Assembly: GCA_001805165.1 (NCBI GenBank)
Contig: MHEI01000038.1
Span: 8,100 to 14,139 of the forward strand
Direction of reading: 5' to 3'
DNA length: 6,040 nt
From: Nitrospirae bacterium RBG_16_43_11
GTDB lineage: Bacteria > Nitrospirota > 9FT-COMBO-42-15 > HDB-SIOI813
Positions within the stretch are counted from its first letter, which is position 1; each line of letters opens with the position of its first letter. The notes under the pieces were generated by a model. The model made no database searches and was not told the DNA's origin. It saw nothing but the letters and a program-made list of their open reading frames with translations. Shown here piece by piece: positions 1 through 5,949 of the stretch. The translations under genes and the position numbers were made by a program.

Positions 1-212
1 AACTCACTGTATTTACCGGCGCCTGCAAAGGCAATGCGGTCATAAATCTCAGAGATCTTATTTAACGAGGCGCTGGGGTTGTCTGCAAAAAGAAATATAC
101 CATCCTGATATTCCAGGACTATTATAGACCTGCCTTTAGCTATCCCCTTCTGGGCATATTCAGCCTTGTCCTGCATCATCTGCTCAGGTGATACGTAATA
201 CGGTAATGGCAT
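1..212 (-). CDS. prcA: 20S proteasome alpha subunit PrcA (5' part, cut by window edge)
   Basis: This is the N-terminal 70 residues of the proteasome alpha subunit; the rest lies off the left edge. Alpha subunits form the outer heptameric rings of the 20S core in the cytoplasm, gate substrate entry and dock the Mpa/ARC ATPase. The start MPLPYYVSPEQMMQDKAEYA matches the mycobacterial PrcA start ([20 protein letters not shown] from memory), and the following K22-G23-I24-A25-K26, the DNPSASLNKISEIYDRI stretch (residues 44-60) and the GAGKYSE stretch (64-70) also follow that family closely. The ATG at 212-210 lies 3 bases after the prcB stop. Its ribosome binding site AAGGAG (227-222) sits inside the last prcB codons, with a 9-base spacer, so the two subunits are very probably translated together. 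Identity is secure; the C-terminus cannot be judged. Confidence 0.96.
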   Translation of the reverse strand, partial: MPLPYYVSPEQMMQDKAEYAQKGIAKGRSIIVLEYQDGIFLFADNPSASLNKISEIYDRIAFAGAGKYSE

Positions 213-215
213 GCT

Positions 216-1022
216 TTATTTCTCCTTTGCTATTGCCTTACGCCTGCTGTTTATCAGTTGCCTGTAAGACGCCTCAATCTGTGCCTGTTCGATATCCGTA
301 ATCCCACTCTTATTAATAACCTTGACGATGGGGAATATCCCTCTGACCATGTCTGGCCCACCTGTACCAATATCTTCCTCAGCAGCATCATATAATGCCT
401 CTAAGGCTATCATAACCGCCTTATCCTCAGACAGATCGGGTGAATATAATTTTTTAAGAGTAGTCCTTGCATCCTTGCCGCCTGAGCCTGTGGAATGATA
501 TTCTGTCTCTTCATACTTGCCGCCTGTAATATCATACTTATAAATGCGCCCTTCTCCTTTATTGACGTCATATCCGGCAAATATGGGGATGACTACCAAC
601 CCCTGCATGGCAAGCGGCAGATTTCCCTTTACCATCTGTGACAGCTTATTTGCCTTTCCTTCAGTTGTAAGCTGTACACCCTCAATCTTCTCATAGTGCT
701 CAAGCTCTACCTGAAGAAGTCTTGCCATCTCAATGCAAACACCTGCAGCGCCGGATATTGCAATCGCAGAATAGTCATCACATCTGTATACCTTTTCAAT
801 ACGGCGTGCAGATACCTGATACCCCTCTGTAGCCATTCTGTCTCCTGCTATTATTACACCATCTTTATATTTCAGTGCAAGGACGGTTGTGCCATGCGGT
901 ACATTTGTTAATTTACCTCTTTCTTCCACACTGCGTATACCGCTCTCAAGTTTAAACTGCGTCAGCAAATTCGGATGCTCTGCTACAAGCATGTCATAAA
1001 AGCTGGAAGACCACGAGTTCAT
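216..1022 (-). CDS. prcB: 20S proteasome beta subunit PrcB, N-terminal-threonine protease precursor
   Basis: The catalytic subunit of the bacterial 20S proteasome, 268 residues. Residues 1-44 are a propeptide ending in V-P-H-G; self-cleavage before T45 would free the N-terminal threonine that attacks peptide bonds (TTVLALKYKDG follows). Using T45 as Thr1, the other catalytic residues fall exactly where expected: D61 (Asp17) and K77 (Lys33). Further family signatures are AGDRMATEG (59-67), the VELEHYEKIEG block, GNLPLAMQGL, the KDARTTLKKLYS stretch and GGPDMVRGIFP. The propeptide keeps the SSFYDMLVAEHPNLL segment (residues 6-20), which resembles SSFTDFLRRQAPELL in Mycobacterium tuberculosis PrcB and supports the chosen start. 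The start codon overlaps the pup stop as ATGA, so translation is probably coupled to pup. prcA follows after 3 bases. Nothing looks broken. Confidence 0.97.
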   Translation of the reverse strand: MNSWSSSFYDMLVAEHPNLLTQFKLESGIRSVEERGKLTNVPHGTTVLALKYKDGVIIAGDRMATEGYQVSARRIEKVYRCDDYSAIAISGAAGVCIEMARLLQVELEHYEKIEGVQLTTEGKANKLSQMVKGNLPLAMQGLVVIPIFAGYDVNKGEGRIYKYDITGGKYEETEYHSTGSGGKDARTTLKKLYSPDLSEDKAVMIALEALYDAAEEDIGTGGPDMVRGIFPIVKVINKSGITDIEQAQIEASYRQLINSRRKAIAKEK

Positions 1023-1213
1023 TCTCCCCCCTTTTGTACATAGTTTTTTACAAACTCTTCTGCATTCTCTTCAAGCACGTCATCAATCTTATCCAGCAGA
1101 TCGTCTATATCCTCCTTGATCTTCTTTCCCTTTTCAATAACTTCAGGCTTTGCCTCTTCTGTCTTTTCAGTTTTTTCTTTAGACTTTTTTCTTTCCCTTT
1201 CCTGAGAACTCAT
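1019..1213 (-). CDS. pup: Prokaryotic ubiquitin-like protein Pup, terminal-Glu form
   Basis: A 64-residue tag that PafA joins through its C-terminal Glu side chain to lysines of target proteins, marking them for Mpa and the proteasome. The first half (residues 1-34) is very rich in Lys and Glu and looks disordered; the protein holds 13 Lys and 14 Glu. The second half carries the canonical Pup block DDLLDKIDDVLEENAEEFV (residues 37-55), the helix that binds the Mpa coiled coil, then N-Y-V-Q-K-G-G-E. It ends in Glu rather than Gln, so it is ready for ligation without deamidation. Length and the position of K61 equal those of mycobacterial Pup. It lies between dop (12-base gap; the site AAGGGGGG at 1227-1220 starts in the dop stop codon) and prcB (4-base overlap). 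It is ordinary Pup rather than the diverged UBact type. Confidence 0.96.
   Translation of the reverse strand: MSSQERERKKSKEKTEKTEEAKPEVIEKGKKIKEDIDDLLDKIDDVLEENAEEFVKNYVQKGGE
1024..1033 (-). promoter_or_regulatory. Ribosome binding site of prcB embedded in the Pup Gly-Gly-Glu codons
   Basis: On the minus strand the Pup tail codons AAG GGG GGA GAA TGA form a purine run, AAGGGGGGAG, ending 1 base before the prcB ATG (1022-1020). Aligned as AAGGGGG (1033-1027) the spacer to the ATG is 4 bases. The functional end of Pup and the prcB translation signal therefore share the same bases, and the start and stop overlap as ATGA. Confidence 0.7.
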
Positions 1214-1225
1214 GATTATCCCCCC

Positions 1226-2710
1226 TTATCCAGCAAGATTTCTTAAGAGATCCTCTGCTGTTTCAGATTCCCTTATGATTTTACCCACAAGATCATCTGT
1301 CCCTCTTAGTGGGTTTAACAACGGCACCCTCTTAATAGTAGAGTTACCTATATCAAACAAAACTGATGTCCAACTGGCTGCATATACCTCTTTAGGAAAT
1401 CTCTTTATAGACGTCCCTCTGAAAAATGCACGTGTATCCTTTGGAGGAGTCTCCTTTGCTAAAAGGATGGCTCCCTCTGAGACGAATGGTGTTATATATC
1501 CATCTCTCAGCAATGTGTAATAAAGTCCCTTATCAGGCCGTATATCGTGATACTGCAGGTCCATCATGGCAAGTCTCGGATTATCCCAGCCAAATCCCTT
1601 TTTCTGTGCATAATTATTCAATAACTCATATTTGATCATCCAGTCAATATGAGTGTGTAATTCAAGCGGGACTTTACCGAGTTTTTCCAGTGTATCAGAC
1701 CAATATGAAAGAATCTCATCAACTATTGGATCTTTTTCCAATTTACTAAAATATTTGTATGCCTCTTCTAAATATGCCTTCTGGATTTCTACCGGTGTAT
1801 ATTCCTTACCATTCGCAAGCCTCACAGTCTTCTTAAGGGTCAGGTCTCGTGATATCGTCTTTATAGCCTCCAGCGGATTTGCGAGGTCCAGACCAGTTAT
1901 CACGTGATTATTATCTATCATCTGCAGAACCAGGGCAGTAGTGCCCACCTTCATATAAGTGGAAAACTCTGACATATTGGCATCACCTACGATTATATGC
2001 AGTCTGCGGAACAACTTAGGATCTGCGTGAGGTTCATCGCGGGTATTAATAATAGGACGTTTGGCCATAGTATTGAGATCAATCAGTGTCTCAAAGAAAT
2101 CGGCCCTTTGGGAGATCTGATACTCCGCCGGATTAGCCCTGTTATCTGTTCCCACTTTACCCGCTCCCGCATAGATTTGCCTTGTTACAAGAAACGGAGT
2201 AAGGCCCTTGACAATCCTTTCAAACGGTGTTGACCGCTTCATTAAATAGTTTTCGTGATAACCATAACTATTACCTTTCCCATCTGTATTATTTTTATAC
2301 ACATAAAGTGTGTCGTCATCTTTTCTCACCCTGTTTGCATTCTCCAGGCACATTTGGACTAACACATCACCTGCCTTTTCATAGGCTGCAATATCTCTTG
2401 GATTGGTGCACTCCGGCGTAGAGTATTCAGGGTGAGCACCGTCAACATACAGCCTTCCGCCATTCTCAAGCGGCTTATTCAGGCTGAAATTATCTTCCTG
2501 TGACGGTCTTTCTTTTTCCCCCTCTACTATAAATCCCCTCGCATCAACAAGCGGGTCCTCATTCTCATAATCCCATAATATCCTGAGTGACGAAAAAGGA
2601 CGCAGGTGATTGATAAGAAACAAGGAGGCTGTCACAGGGTCAAAAGTATCCAATTTCTTAGATGTAATACCGTATTCAGTTTCAGTTCCTAATAGCAATT
2701 TAATTGGCAT
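1226..2710 (-). CDS. dop: Depupylase / Pup deamidase Dop
   Basis: A 494-residue carboxylate-amine ligase-like enzyme (glutamine-synthetase fold) that cuts the isopeptide bond between Pup and its substrate and, in other species, deamidates Pup-Gln. The N-terminal GTETEYGI (residues 8-15) holds the Mg/ATP-binding glutamates E10 and E12. RLYVDGAHPEYSTPEC (86-101) carries the catalytic Asp, D90. YKNNTDGKGNSYGYHENYLM (138-157), INTRDEPHAD (221-230), HIIVGDANMSE (238-248) and RAFFRG (427-432) are further family blocks. Dop is preferred over the related ligase PafA because of the WDYENEDPLVDARGF segment (46-60), part of the Dop loop that PafA lacks, and because of the Dop-like C-terminal region (AASWTSVLFDIGN, 444-456). 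Since Pup already ends in Glu here, its job is probably depupylation and Pup recycling only. It follows mpa by 18 bases; the likely ribosome site AAGGG (2726-2722) is 11 bases from the ATG, which is rather far. Confidence 0.95.
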   Translation of the reverse strand: MPIKLLLGTETEYGITSKKLDTFDPVTASLFLINHLRPFSSLRILWDYENEDPLVDARGFIVEGEKERPSQEDNFSLNKPLENGGRLYVDGAHPEYSTPECTNPRDIAAYEKAGDVLVQMCLENANRVRKDDDTLYVYKNNTDGKGNSYGYHENYLMKRSTPFERIVKGLTPFLVTRQIYAGAGKVGTDNRANPAEYQISQRADFFETLIDLNTMAKRPIINTRDEPHADPKLFRRLHIIVGDANMSEFSTYMKVGTTALVLQMIDNNHVITGLDLANPLEAIKTISRDLTLKKTVRLANGKEYTPVEIQKAYLEEAYKYFSKLEKDPIVDEILSYWSDTLEKLGKVPLELHTHIDWMIKYELLNNYAQKKGFGWDNPRLAMMDLQYHDIRPDKGLYYTLLRDGYITPFVSEGAILLAKETPPKDTRAFFRGTSIKRFPKEVYAASWTSVLFDIGNSTIKRVPLLNPLRGTDDLVGKIIRESETAEDLLRNLAG

Positions 2711-2728
2711 ATAAATTTGAACCCTTTT

Positions 2729-4465
2729 TTATAAATAATGTCCTGTCTGCACTGTTTCAATCCGCCTCGCCTCTTTAGTCTTCCCGCTGATAGTCCTGAC
2801 GTTTATAATCCTCTCATTCTTCCTGCCTGCGATCTTTGCCCAGTCATCCGGATTAGTAGTATTGGGGAGGTCCTCATTCTCTTTAAATTCATCCTGTATT
2901 GCCATCAGGATATCCTCTCCCTTAATCCCACCATCGCCTGCAGTAATCATGCGTTTTATGGCATATCTCTTACTTCTTGCAACTATGCCTTCTATCATAG
3001 CGCCACTTGCAAAATCTTTAAAATAGAGGATCTCTTTTTCTCCATTAGCATAAGTGACTTCCAGGAATTTATTTTCCTCATCAAGACTGTACATACGGTC
3101 AACTGTAATATTGATTAATCTTTCCACGACCTTCTGCGCATCTCCACCCTCCTGTTCGAGTTCAGATTTATGTAATGGAAGATCCGGAGTAAGATATTTA
3201 GTAAATATATCTTTTGCAGAATCCATGTCCGGACGGTCTATTCTTATTTTTATATCCAGCCTGCCTGGTCTCAATATGGCAGGATCAATCAGGTCCTGCC
3301 TGTTGCTTGCACCAATAACTATCACATTACGGAGACTCTCTACCCCGTCTATTTCTGATAGAAACTGCGGTACTATCGTTGACTCAACATCAGATGATAT
3401 ACCTGTACCGCGTGTCCTGAACAAGGCGTCCATTTCATCGAAGAATACTACTACCGGCATACCCTCTTCTGCCTTATCTTTAGCCTTATTAAAGACCTCA
3501 CGTATCTGCCGCTCACTCTCACCAACATATTTATTCAATAATTCCGGCCCCTTAACATGGAGGAAATAACTCCTGACACTTCCCCCCCCCCTGGACTCCA
3601 CCCTCTTTGCAATAGAGTTTGCGACAGCCTTTGCAATTAGTGTCTTTCCACATCCCGGAGGTCCATAAAGGAGAACCCCTTTGGGGGGAAGCAGCCTGTA
3701 CTCCTTAAATAATTCCGGGTATATCAAGGGGAGCTCTATGGCATCCATAATAACTTCAATCTGTTTCTTCAAGCCGCCTATATCTGAATATCCAACATCG
3801 GGAACTTCCTCCAGGCATACCTCTTCTACCTCAGACTTTGGCAATTTCTCCAATAACAGGCCGGAACGGCTATCAAACAGCAGTACATCCCCGACGCTCA
3901 ACTTAACATCCTGAAGATGCTCAGCAATCTCTGAGACCCTTTCCTCATCACCATGGAGCGTAATTACGGCCCTCTCTTTTGCTAACCTGTCTTTAAGGTG
4001 TACGACTTCTCCCTGTCCGTCATAACCGCGTATTTCTATTACATTCAGGGCTTCATTAAGAATAACCTCCTGCCCCTTACGCAGGACTTTAACATCAATG
4101 CCCGGACGTGCATTAACCTTCATCTTTCTGCCGGTAACATAAACCGTTAATGTGCCGTCTTCATTCAGATTGGAAAAGACACCATAGCTTGCAGGAGGAG
4201 ACGTCAACTTCTCGATTTCTTCTCTGAGTACCTGTATCTGCTCTTTTGCCTCCTTGAGGGCTGATGTAAGTTTTTCGTTCTGCTTAAAGGCCTGATCTAA
4301 CCGGTATCTTGACTCTGTCAGCCTTTGTATCTCATCTTCCATGTTCTTTATATGATTACAGAGGTTTTCAATCTCCTGCTCATATTCAGTCACCTTATTA
4401 GCCGAAGCCATGTCTAAAGATTTTTTTGGTGATGATACTCTATAGCTTTTCTTTGACTCAGACAT
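2729..4465 (-). CDS. mpa: Proteasomal AAA+ ATPase Mpa/ARC
   Basis: A 578-residue hexameric ATPase that captures pupylated proteins, unfolds them and threads them into the PrcAB core. Order of parts: a basic, Ser-rich tail (1-20); a coiled coil (about 24-88), the Pup-binding element; two OB-fold domains (about 91-150 and 151-210); then one AAA+ module. The module has Walker A GPPGCGKT (268-275), pore loop K-Y-V-G (312-315), Walker B VVVFFDEMDA (338-347), sensor-1 N388 and arginine fingers R399/R402 in ILRPGRLD. The C-terminal region keeps NEDLPNTTNPDDWA (530-543) and ends G-H-Y-L; Mycobacterium Mpa ends QYL, and this Tyr-Leu tail inserts into alpha-ring pockets. The start has a strong site, AAAGGAG (4478-4472), 6 bases from the ATG. 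Odd point: a 10-base G tract encodes R-G-G-G (293-296) in a loop that varies in the family. The family is also called ARC outside mycobacteria. Confidence 0.97.
   Translation of the reverse strand: MSESKKSYRVSSPKKSLDMASANKVTEYEQEIENLCNHIKNMEDEIQRLTESRYRLDQAFKQNEKLTSALKEAKEQIQVLREEIEKLTSPPASYGVFSNLNEDGTLTVYVTGRKMKVNARPGIDVKVLRKGQEVILNEALNVIEIRGYDGQGEVVHLKDRLAKERAVITLHGDEERVSEIAEHLQDVKLSVGDVLLFDSRSGLLLEKLPKSEVEEVCLEEVPDVGYSDIGGLKKQIEVIMDAIELPLIYPELFKEYRLLPPKGVLLYGPPGCGKTLIAKAVANSIAKRVESRGGGSVRSYFLHVKGPELLNKYVGESERQIREVFNKAKDKAEEGMPVVVFFDEMDALFRTRGTGISSDVESTIVPQFLSEIDGVESLRNVIVIGASNRQDLIDPAILRPGRLDIKIRIDRPDMDSAKDIFTKYLTPDLPLHKSELEQEGGDAQKVVERLINITVDRMYSLDEENKFLEVTYANGEKEILYFKDFASGAMIEGIVARSKRYAIKRMITAGDGGIKGEDILMAIQDEFKENEDLPNTTNPDDWAKIAGRKNERIINVRTISGKTKEARRIETVQTGHYL
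3582..3591 (-). repeat. Ten-base G homopolymer inside mpa
   Basis: Ten consecutive C on the plus strand, read as G10 in mpa (codons AGG GGG GGG GGA, residues R293-G296). It sits just after the Walker A helix and before the pore-loop strand, in a loop whose length and sequence differ between Mpa homologues. It is the longest homopolymer I noticed in the window. Tracts of this length can slip during replication or be miscounted by sequencers. Confidence 0.95.
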
Positions 4466-4471
4466 TGTTAT

Positions 4472-4478
4472 CTCCTTT
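4472..4478 (-). promoter_or_regulatory. Strong ribosome binding site of mpa
   Basis: AAAGGAG on the minus strand, 6 bases ahead of the mpa ATG (4465-4463). It is one of the best matches to the consensus in the window and fixes the mpa start, as expected for the first gene of a transcript. Confidence 0.8.
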
Positions 4479-4490
4479 CCTCAGGATGCA

Positions 4491-4505
4491 GAATAATTCT
4501 TATTC
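4491..4505 (-). repeat. AT-rich inverted repeat in the mpa leader
   Basis: GAATAA-GAA-TTATTC: a perfect 6-base inverted repeat with a 3-base centre. It lies between the predicted promoter and the mpa ribosome site, some 26 bases upstream of the start codon. It could be an operator for a dimeric regulator or a weak leader hairpin. It is not followed by a T run, so it is not a typical terminator. With such AT-rich sequence a chance occurrence cannot be excluded. Confidence 0.4.
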
Positions 4506-4526
4506 TTCAATGAGTTATGTAAATCA

Positions 4527-4555
4527 AGTCTATCACCTGAAAAGTGTATAGTCAA
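4527..4555 (-). promoter_or_regulatory. Predicted sigma70-type promoter of the mpa-dop-pup-prcBA operon
   Basis: Minus strand: -35 box TTGACT (4555-4550, 5 of 6 consensus bases), a 17-base spacer, and -10 box TAGACT (4532-4527, 4 of 6). It begins right after the thiE stop codon, in the only sizeable intergenic gap (4466-4556), and would give a leader of roughly 55 bases before the mpa ATG. The position fits a separate transcript for the proteasome genes. This is a motif match only. Confidence 0.5.
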
Positions 4556-4556
4556 A

Positions 4557-5183
4557 TTAACTACACCTCAGTTCATCAAGCATATTTACTGCAGCATCAT
4601 ATACTGATTCGGCCTTTAAGATAGCCGATATAACTGCCACTCCATGTGCACCTTCTTTCATAACACTATTTACCCTCTCAATGCTGATGCCTCCGATTGC
4701 AAAAACCGGAATCTTAACCTTCCTGCAAACATCTGCTAATGTTGTTAATCCGACCGGTGATCCATATCTCAATTTACTTTCTGTTTCAAAAATCGGGCCA
4801 ACTGTGATAAAGTCCGCTCCTCCCGCTTCTGCATCCATTGCCTCTTTCAGGCTGTGAGTAGATACCCCGATTATAAATCTGTCTCCTGAAGTCTCTCTTG
4901 CCAATTTTACCGGCATGCTGTTTTGTCCCAGGTGAACGCCATCGGCCTGAATAGCCATCGCCACGTCTATCCTATCATTAATAAAGAGTTTTACTGACTC
5001 TATATGGGTCAAATGTCTCAGCCTTTCTCCAATCTTTAGTAGTTCCTTAGCGGTAATATTCTTGCCGCGAAGCTGTATTGCTTTTACTCCCCCATCTATC
5101 GCCAGCTTGACAGATGAAGGCATATCTTCCTTAATCTGTTCAACATCTGCAATAAGATACAGACTGAAATCCACACTATTCAA
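4557..5183 (-). CDS. thiE: Thiamine phosphate synthase family protein (ThiE/TenI type)
   Basis: A 208-residue TIM-barrel protein. ThiE joins hydroxymethylpyrimidine diphosphate to thiazole phosphate to give thiamine phosphate; the related TenI is a thiazole tautomerase. Visible motifs: QLRGK (37-41, with R39 and K41 for diphosphate binding), F-I-N-D-R (67-71, with N69 and the Mg ligand D70), DGVHLGQ (81-87), GVSTHS (106-111), VGPIFETESK (128-137) and the phosphate-binding AIGGI (162-166). The N-D pair favours ThiE over TenI, which has N-G in Bacillus subtilis. However, the second Mg-binding Asp of classical ThiE (the D of GQ-x-D) is Ser89 here, and the ETESK stretch leans towards TenI-like relatives. 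The start is TTG (5183-5181) with GAGGG (5193-5189) 5 bases upstream; it overlaps thiG by 8 bases. A GTG at 5174-5172 is the less likely alternative. Family certain, exact activity less so. Confidence 0.85.
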   Translation of the reverse strand: MNSVDFSLYLIADVEQIKEDMPSSVKLAIDGGVKAIQLRGKNITAKELLKIGERLRHLTHIESVKLFINDRIDVAMAIQADGVHLGQNSMPVKLARETSGDRFIIGVSTHSLKEAMDAEAGGADFITVGPIFETESKLRYGSPVGLTTLADVCRKVKIPVFAIGGISIERVNSVMKEGAHGVAVISAILKAESVYDAAVNMLDELRCS

Positions 5184-5949
5184 TCATACCCTCAAGCGGA
5201 CTACTCGCAGAAGCATAGAGTTTTTTGGGTATCCTGCCTGCCAAATACGCCAATCTTCCGGCATCAACTGCCATTTTCATGGCATACGCCATCTTTATCG
5301 GATCCTTTGCACATGCTATTGCTGTATTCATCAGGATTGCATCACAACCAAGCTCCATTGCAATAGCAGCATCTGAGGCTGTACCAACTCCGGCATCTAC
5401 AATAACCGGCACTGAGGCGCTCTCCAGGATGATCCTTATGTTATACGGATTCCTGATACCTAACCCTGAGCCTATCGGAGCTGCAAGGGGCATAATTGCA
5501 TGACACCCTGCATCCTGTAACTTCTTTGCCATGATCGGGTCATCATTTGTATATGGCAGCACTATGAAGCCATCTTTCACAAGAATCTTTGCCGCCTCTA
5601 ACAGCGCCTCATTGTCAGGCAGAAGAGTCTTTTCATCACCGATGACTTCTAATTTCACCATGTCAGAAACACCTGCAGCACGGGCAAGGTTCGCTGTCCG
5701 TATAGCATCCTTTGCCGTATAACAGCCTGCAGTATTTGGAAGTATAATGTATTTTTTAGGATCAATGTAATCAAAGAGCCCCTCTTTTGAGCGGTCAGTA
5801 ATATTGATCCTCCTAACAGCCACAGTAACCACATGTGCACCGGACGCCTCAATAGCCGTTTTCGTCTCTGCAAAATCCTTATACTTTCCGGTACCCACCC
5901 ACAAACGAGATCTTATCTCTCTGCCGGCAACTTTCAGGATGTCATTCAT
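5176..5949 (-). CDS. thiG: Thiazole synthase ThiG
   Basis: A 257-residue TIM-barrel enzyme that builds the thiazole phosphate ring of thiamine from deoxyxylulose 5-phosphate, dehydroglycine and sulfur carried by ThiS thiocarboxylate. Near the N-terminus is SRLWVGTGKYKDF (14-26); then T-V-A-V-R-R (42-47), LPNTAGCYTAKDA (70-82), and VKLEVIGD (98-105), in which K99 is the Schiff-base lysine and E101 the acid/base residue. PYTNDDPIMAKKL (132-144), PLAAPIGSGLGI (154-165), VDAGVGTASDAA (184-195, including D185) and M-N-T-A-I-A (207-212) complete the family pattern. Length is normal. It overlaps the thiS stop by 4 bases (ATGA) and runs 8 bases into thiE, so the three genes are tightly coupled. Its ribosome site is the purine run formed by the ThiS glycine codons. 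Confidence 0.97.
   Translation of the reverse strand: MNDILKVAGREIRSRLWVGTGKYKDFAETKTAIEASGAHVVTVAVRRINITDRSKEGLFDYIDPKKYIILPNTAGCYTAKDAIRTANLARAAGVSDMVKLEVIGDEKTLLPDNEALLEAAKILVKDGFIVLPYTNDDPIMAKKLQDAGCHAIMPLAAPIGSGLGIRNPYNIRIILESASVPVIVDAGVGTASDAAIAMELGCDAILMNTAIACAKDPIKMAYAMKMAVDAGRLAYLAGRIPKKLYASASSPLEGMIE
5189..5193 (-). promoter_or_regulatory. Ribosome binding site that selects the TTG start of thiE
   Basis: GAGGG on the minus strand, 5 bases ahead of the TTG at 5183-5181 and 14 bases ahead of the alternative GTG at 5174-5172. It lies within the last thiG codons. The spacing supports TTG as the start and implies coupling of thiE to thiG translation. Confidence 0.6.

Noticed and set aside
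1019..1213. The small tag protein as UBact, the diverged Pup-like protein of some Gram-negative phyla.
   Set aside because: The C-terminal half is canonical Pup (DDLLDKIDDVLEENAEEFV, then YVQKGGE), and the length is 64 as in mycobacteria.
1226..2710. The 494-residue gene as the Pup ligase PafA.
   Set aside because: It carries the WDYE...PLVDARGF loop and the C-terminal blocks typical of Dop; PafA lacks this loop and begins differently.
3054..3569. A 171-codon open frame on the plus strand, and similar ones at 1212-1520 and 2738-3118.
   Set aside because: They lie opposite well-supported genes (mpa, dop), have Ser/Cys/Ile-rich compositions typical of antisense reading, and show no recognisable domain.
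4491..4505. The inverted repeat as a terminator for the thiamine genes.
   Set aside because: The stem is 6 bases and nearly all A/T, with no T run after it on the minus strand; it also lies downstream of the predicted mpa promoter.
4466..4556. A TPP riboswitch in the gap between thiE and mpa.
   Set aside because: 91 bases with a promoter and a ribosome site leave no room, and I see no THI-box-like core such as CUGAGA. Any such element would be upstream of thiS, outside the window.
5172..5174. GTG at 5174-5172 as the thiE start, which would avoid overlap with thiG.
   Set aside because: The GAGGG site is 14 bases from it but 5 bases from the TTG at 5183-5181, so TTG fits better; the difference is only three residues.
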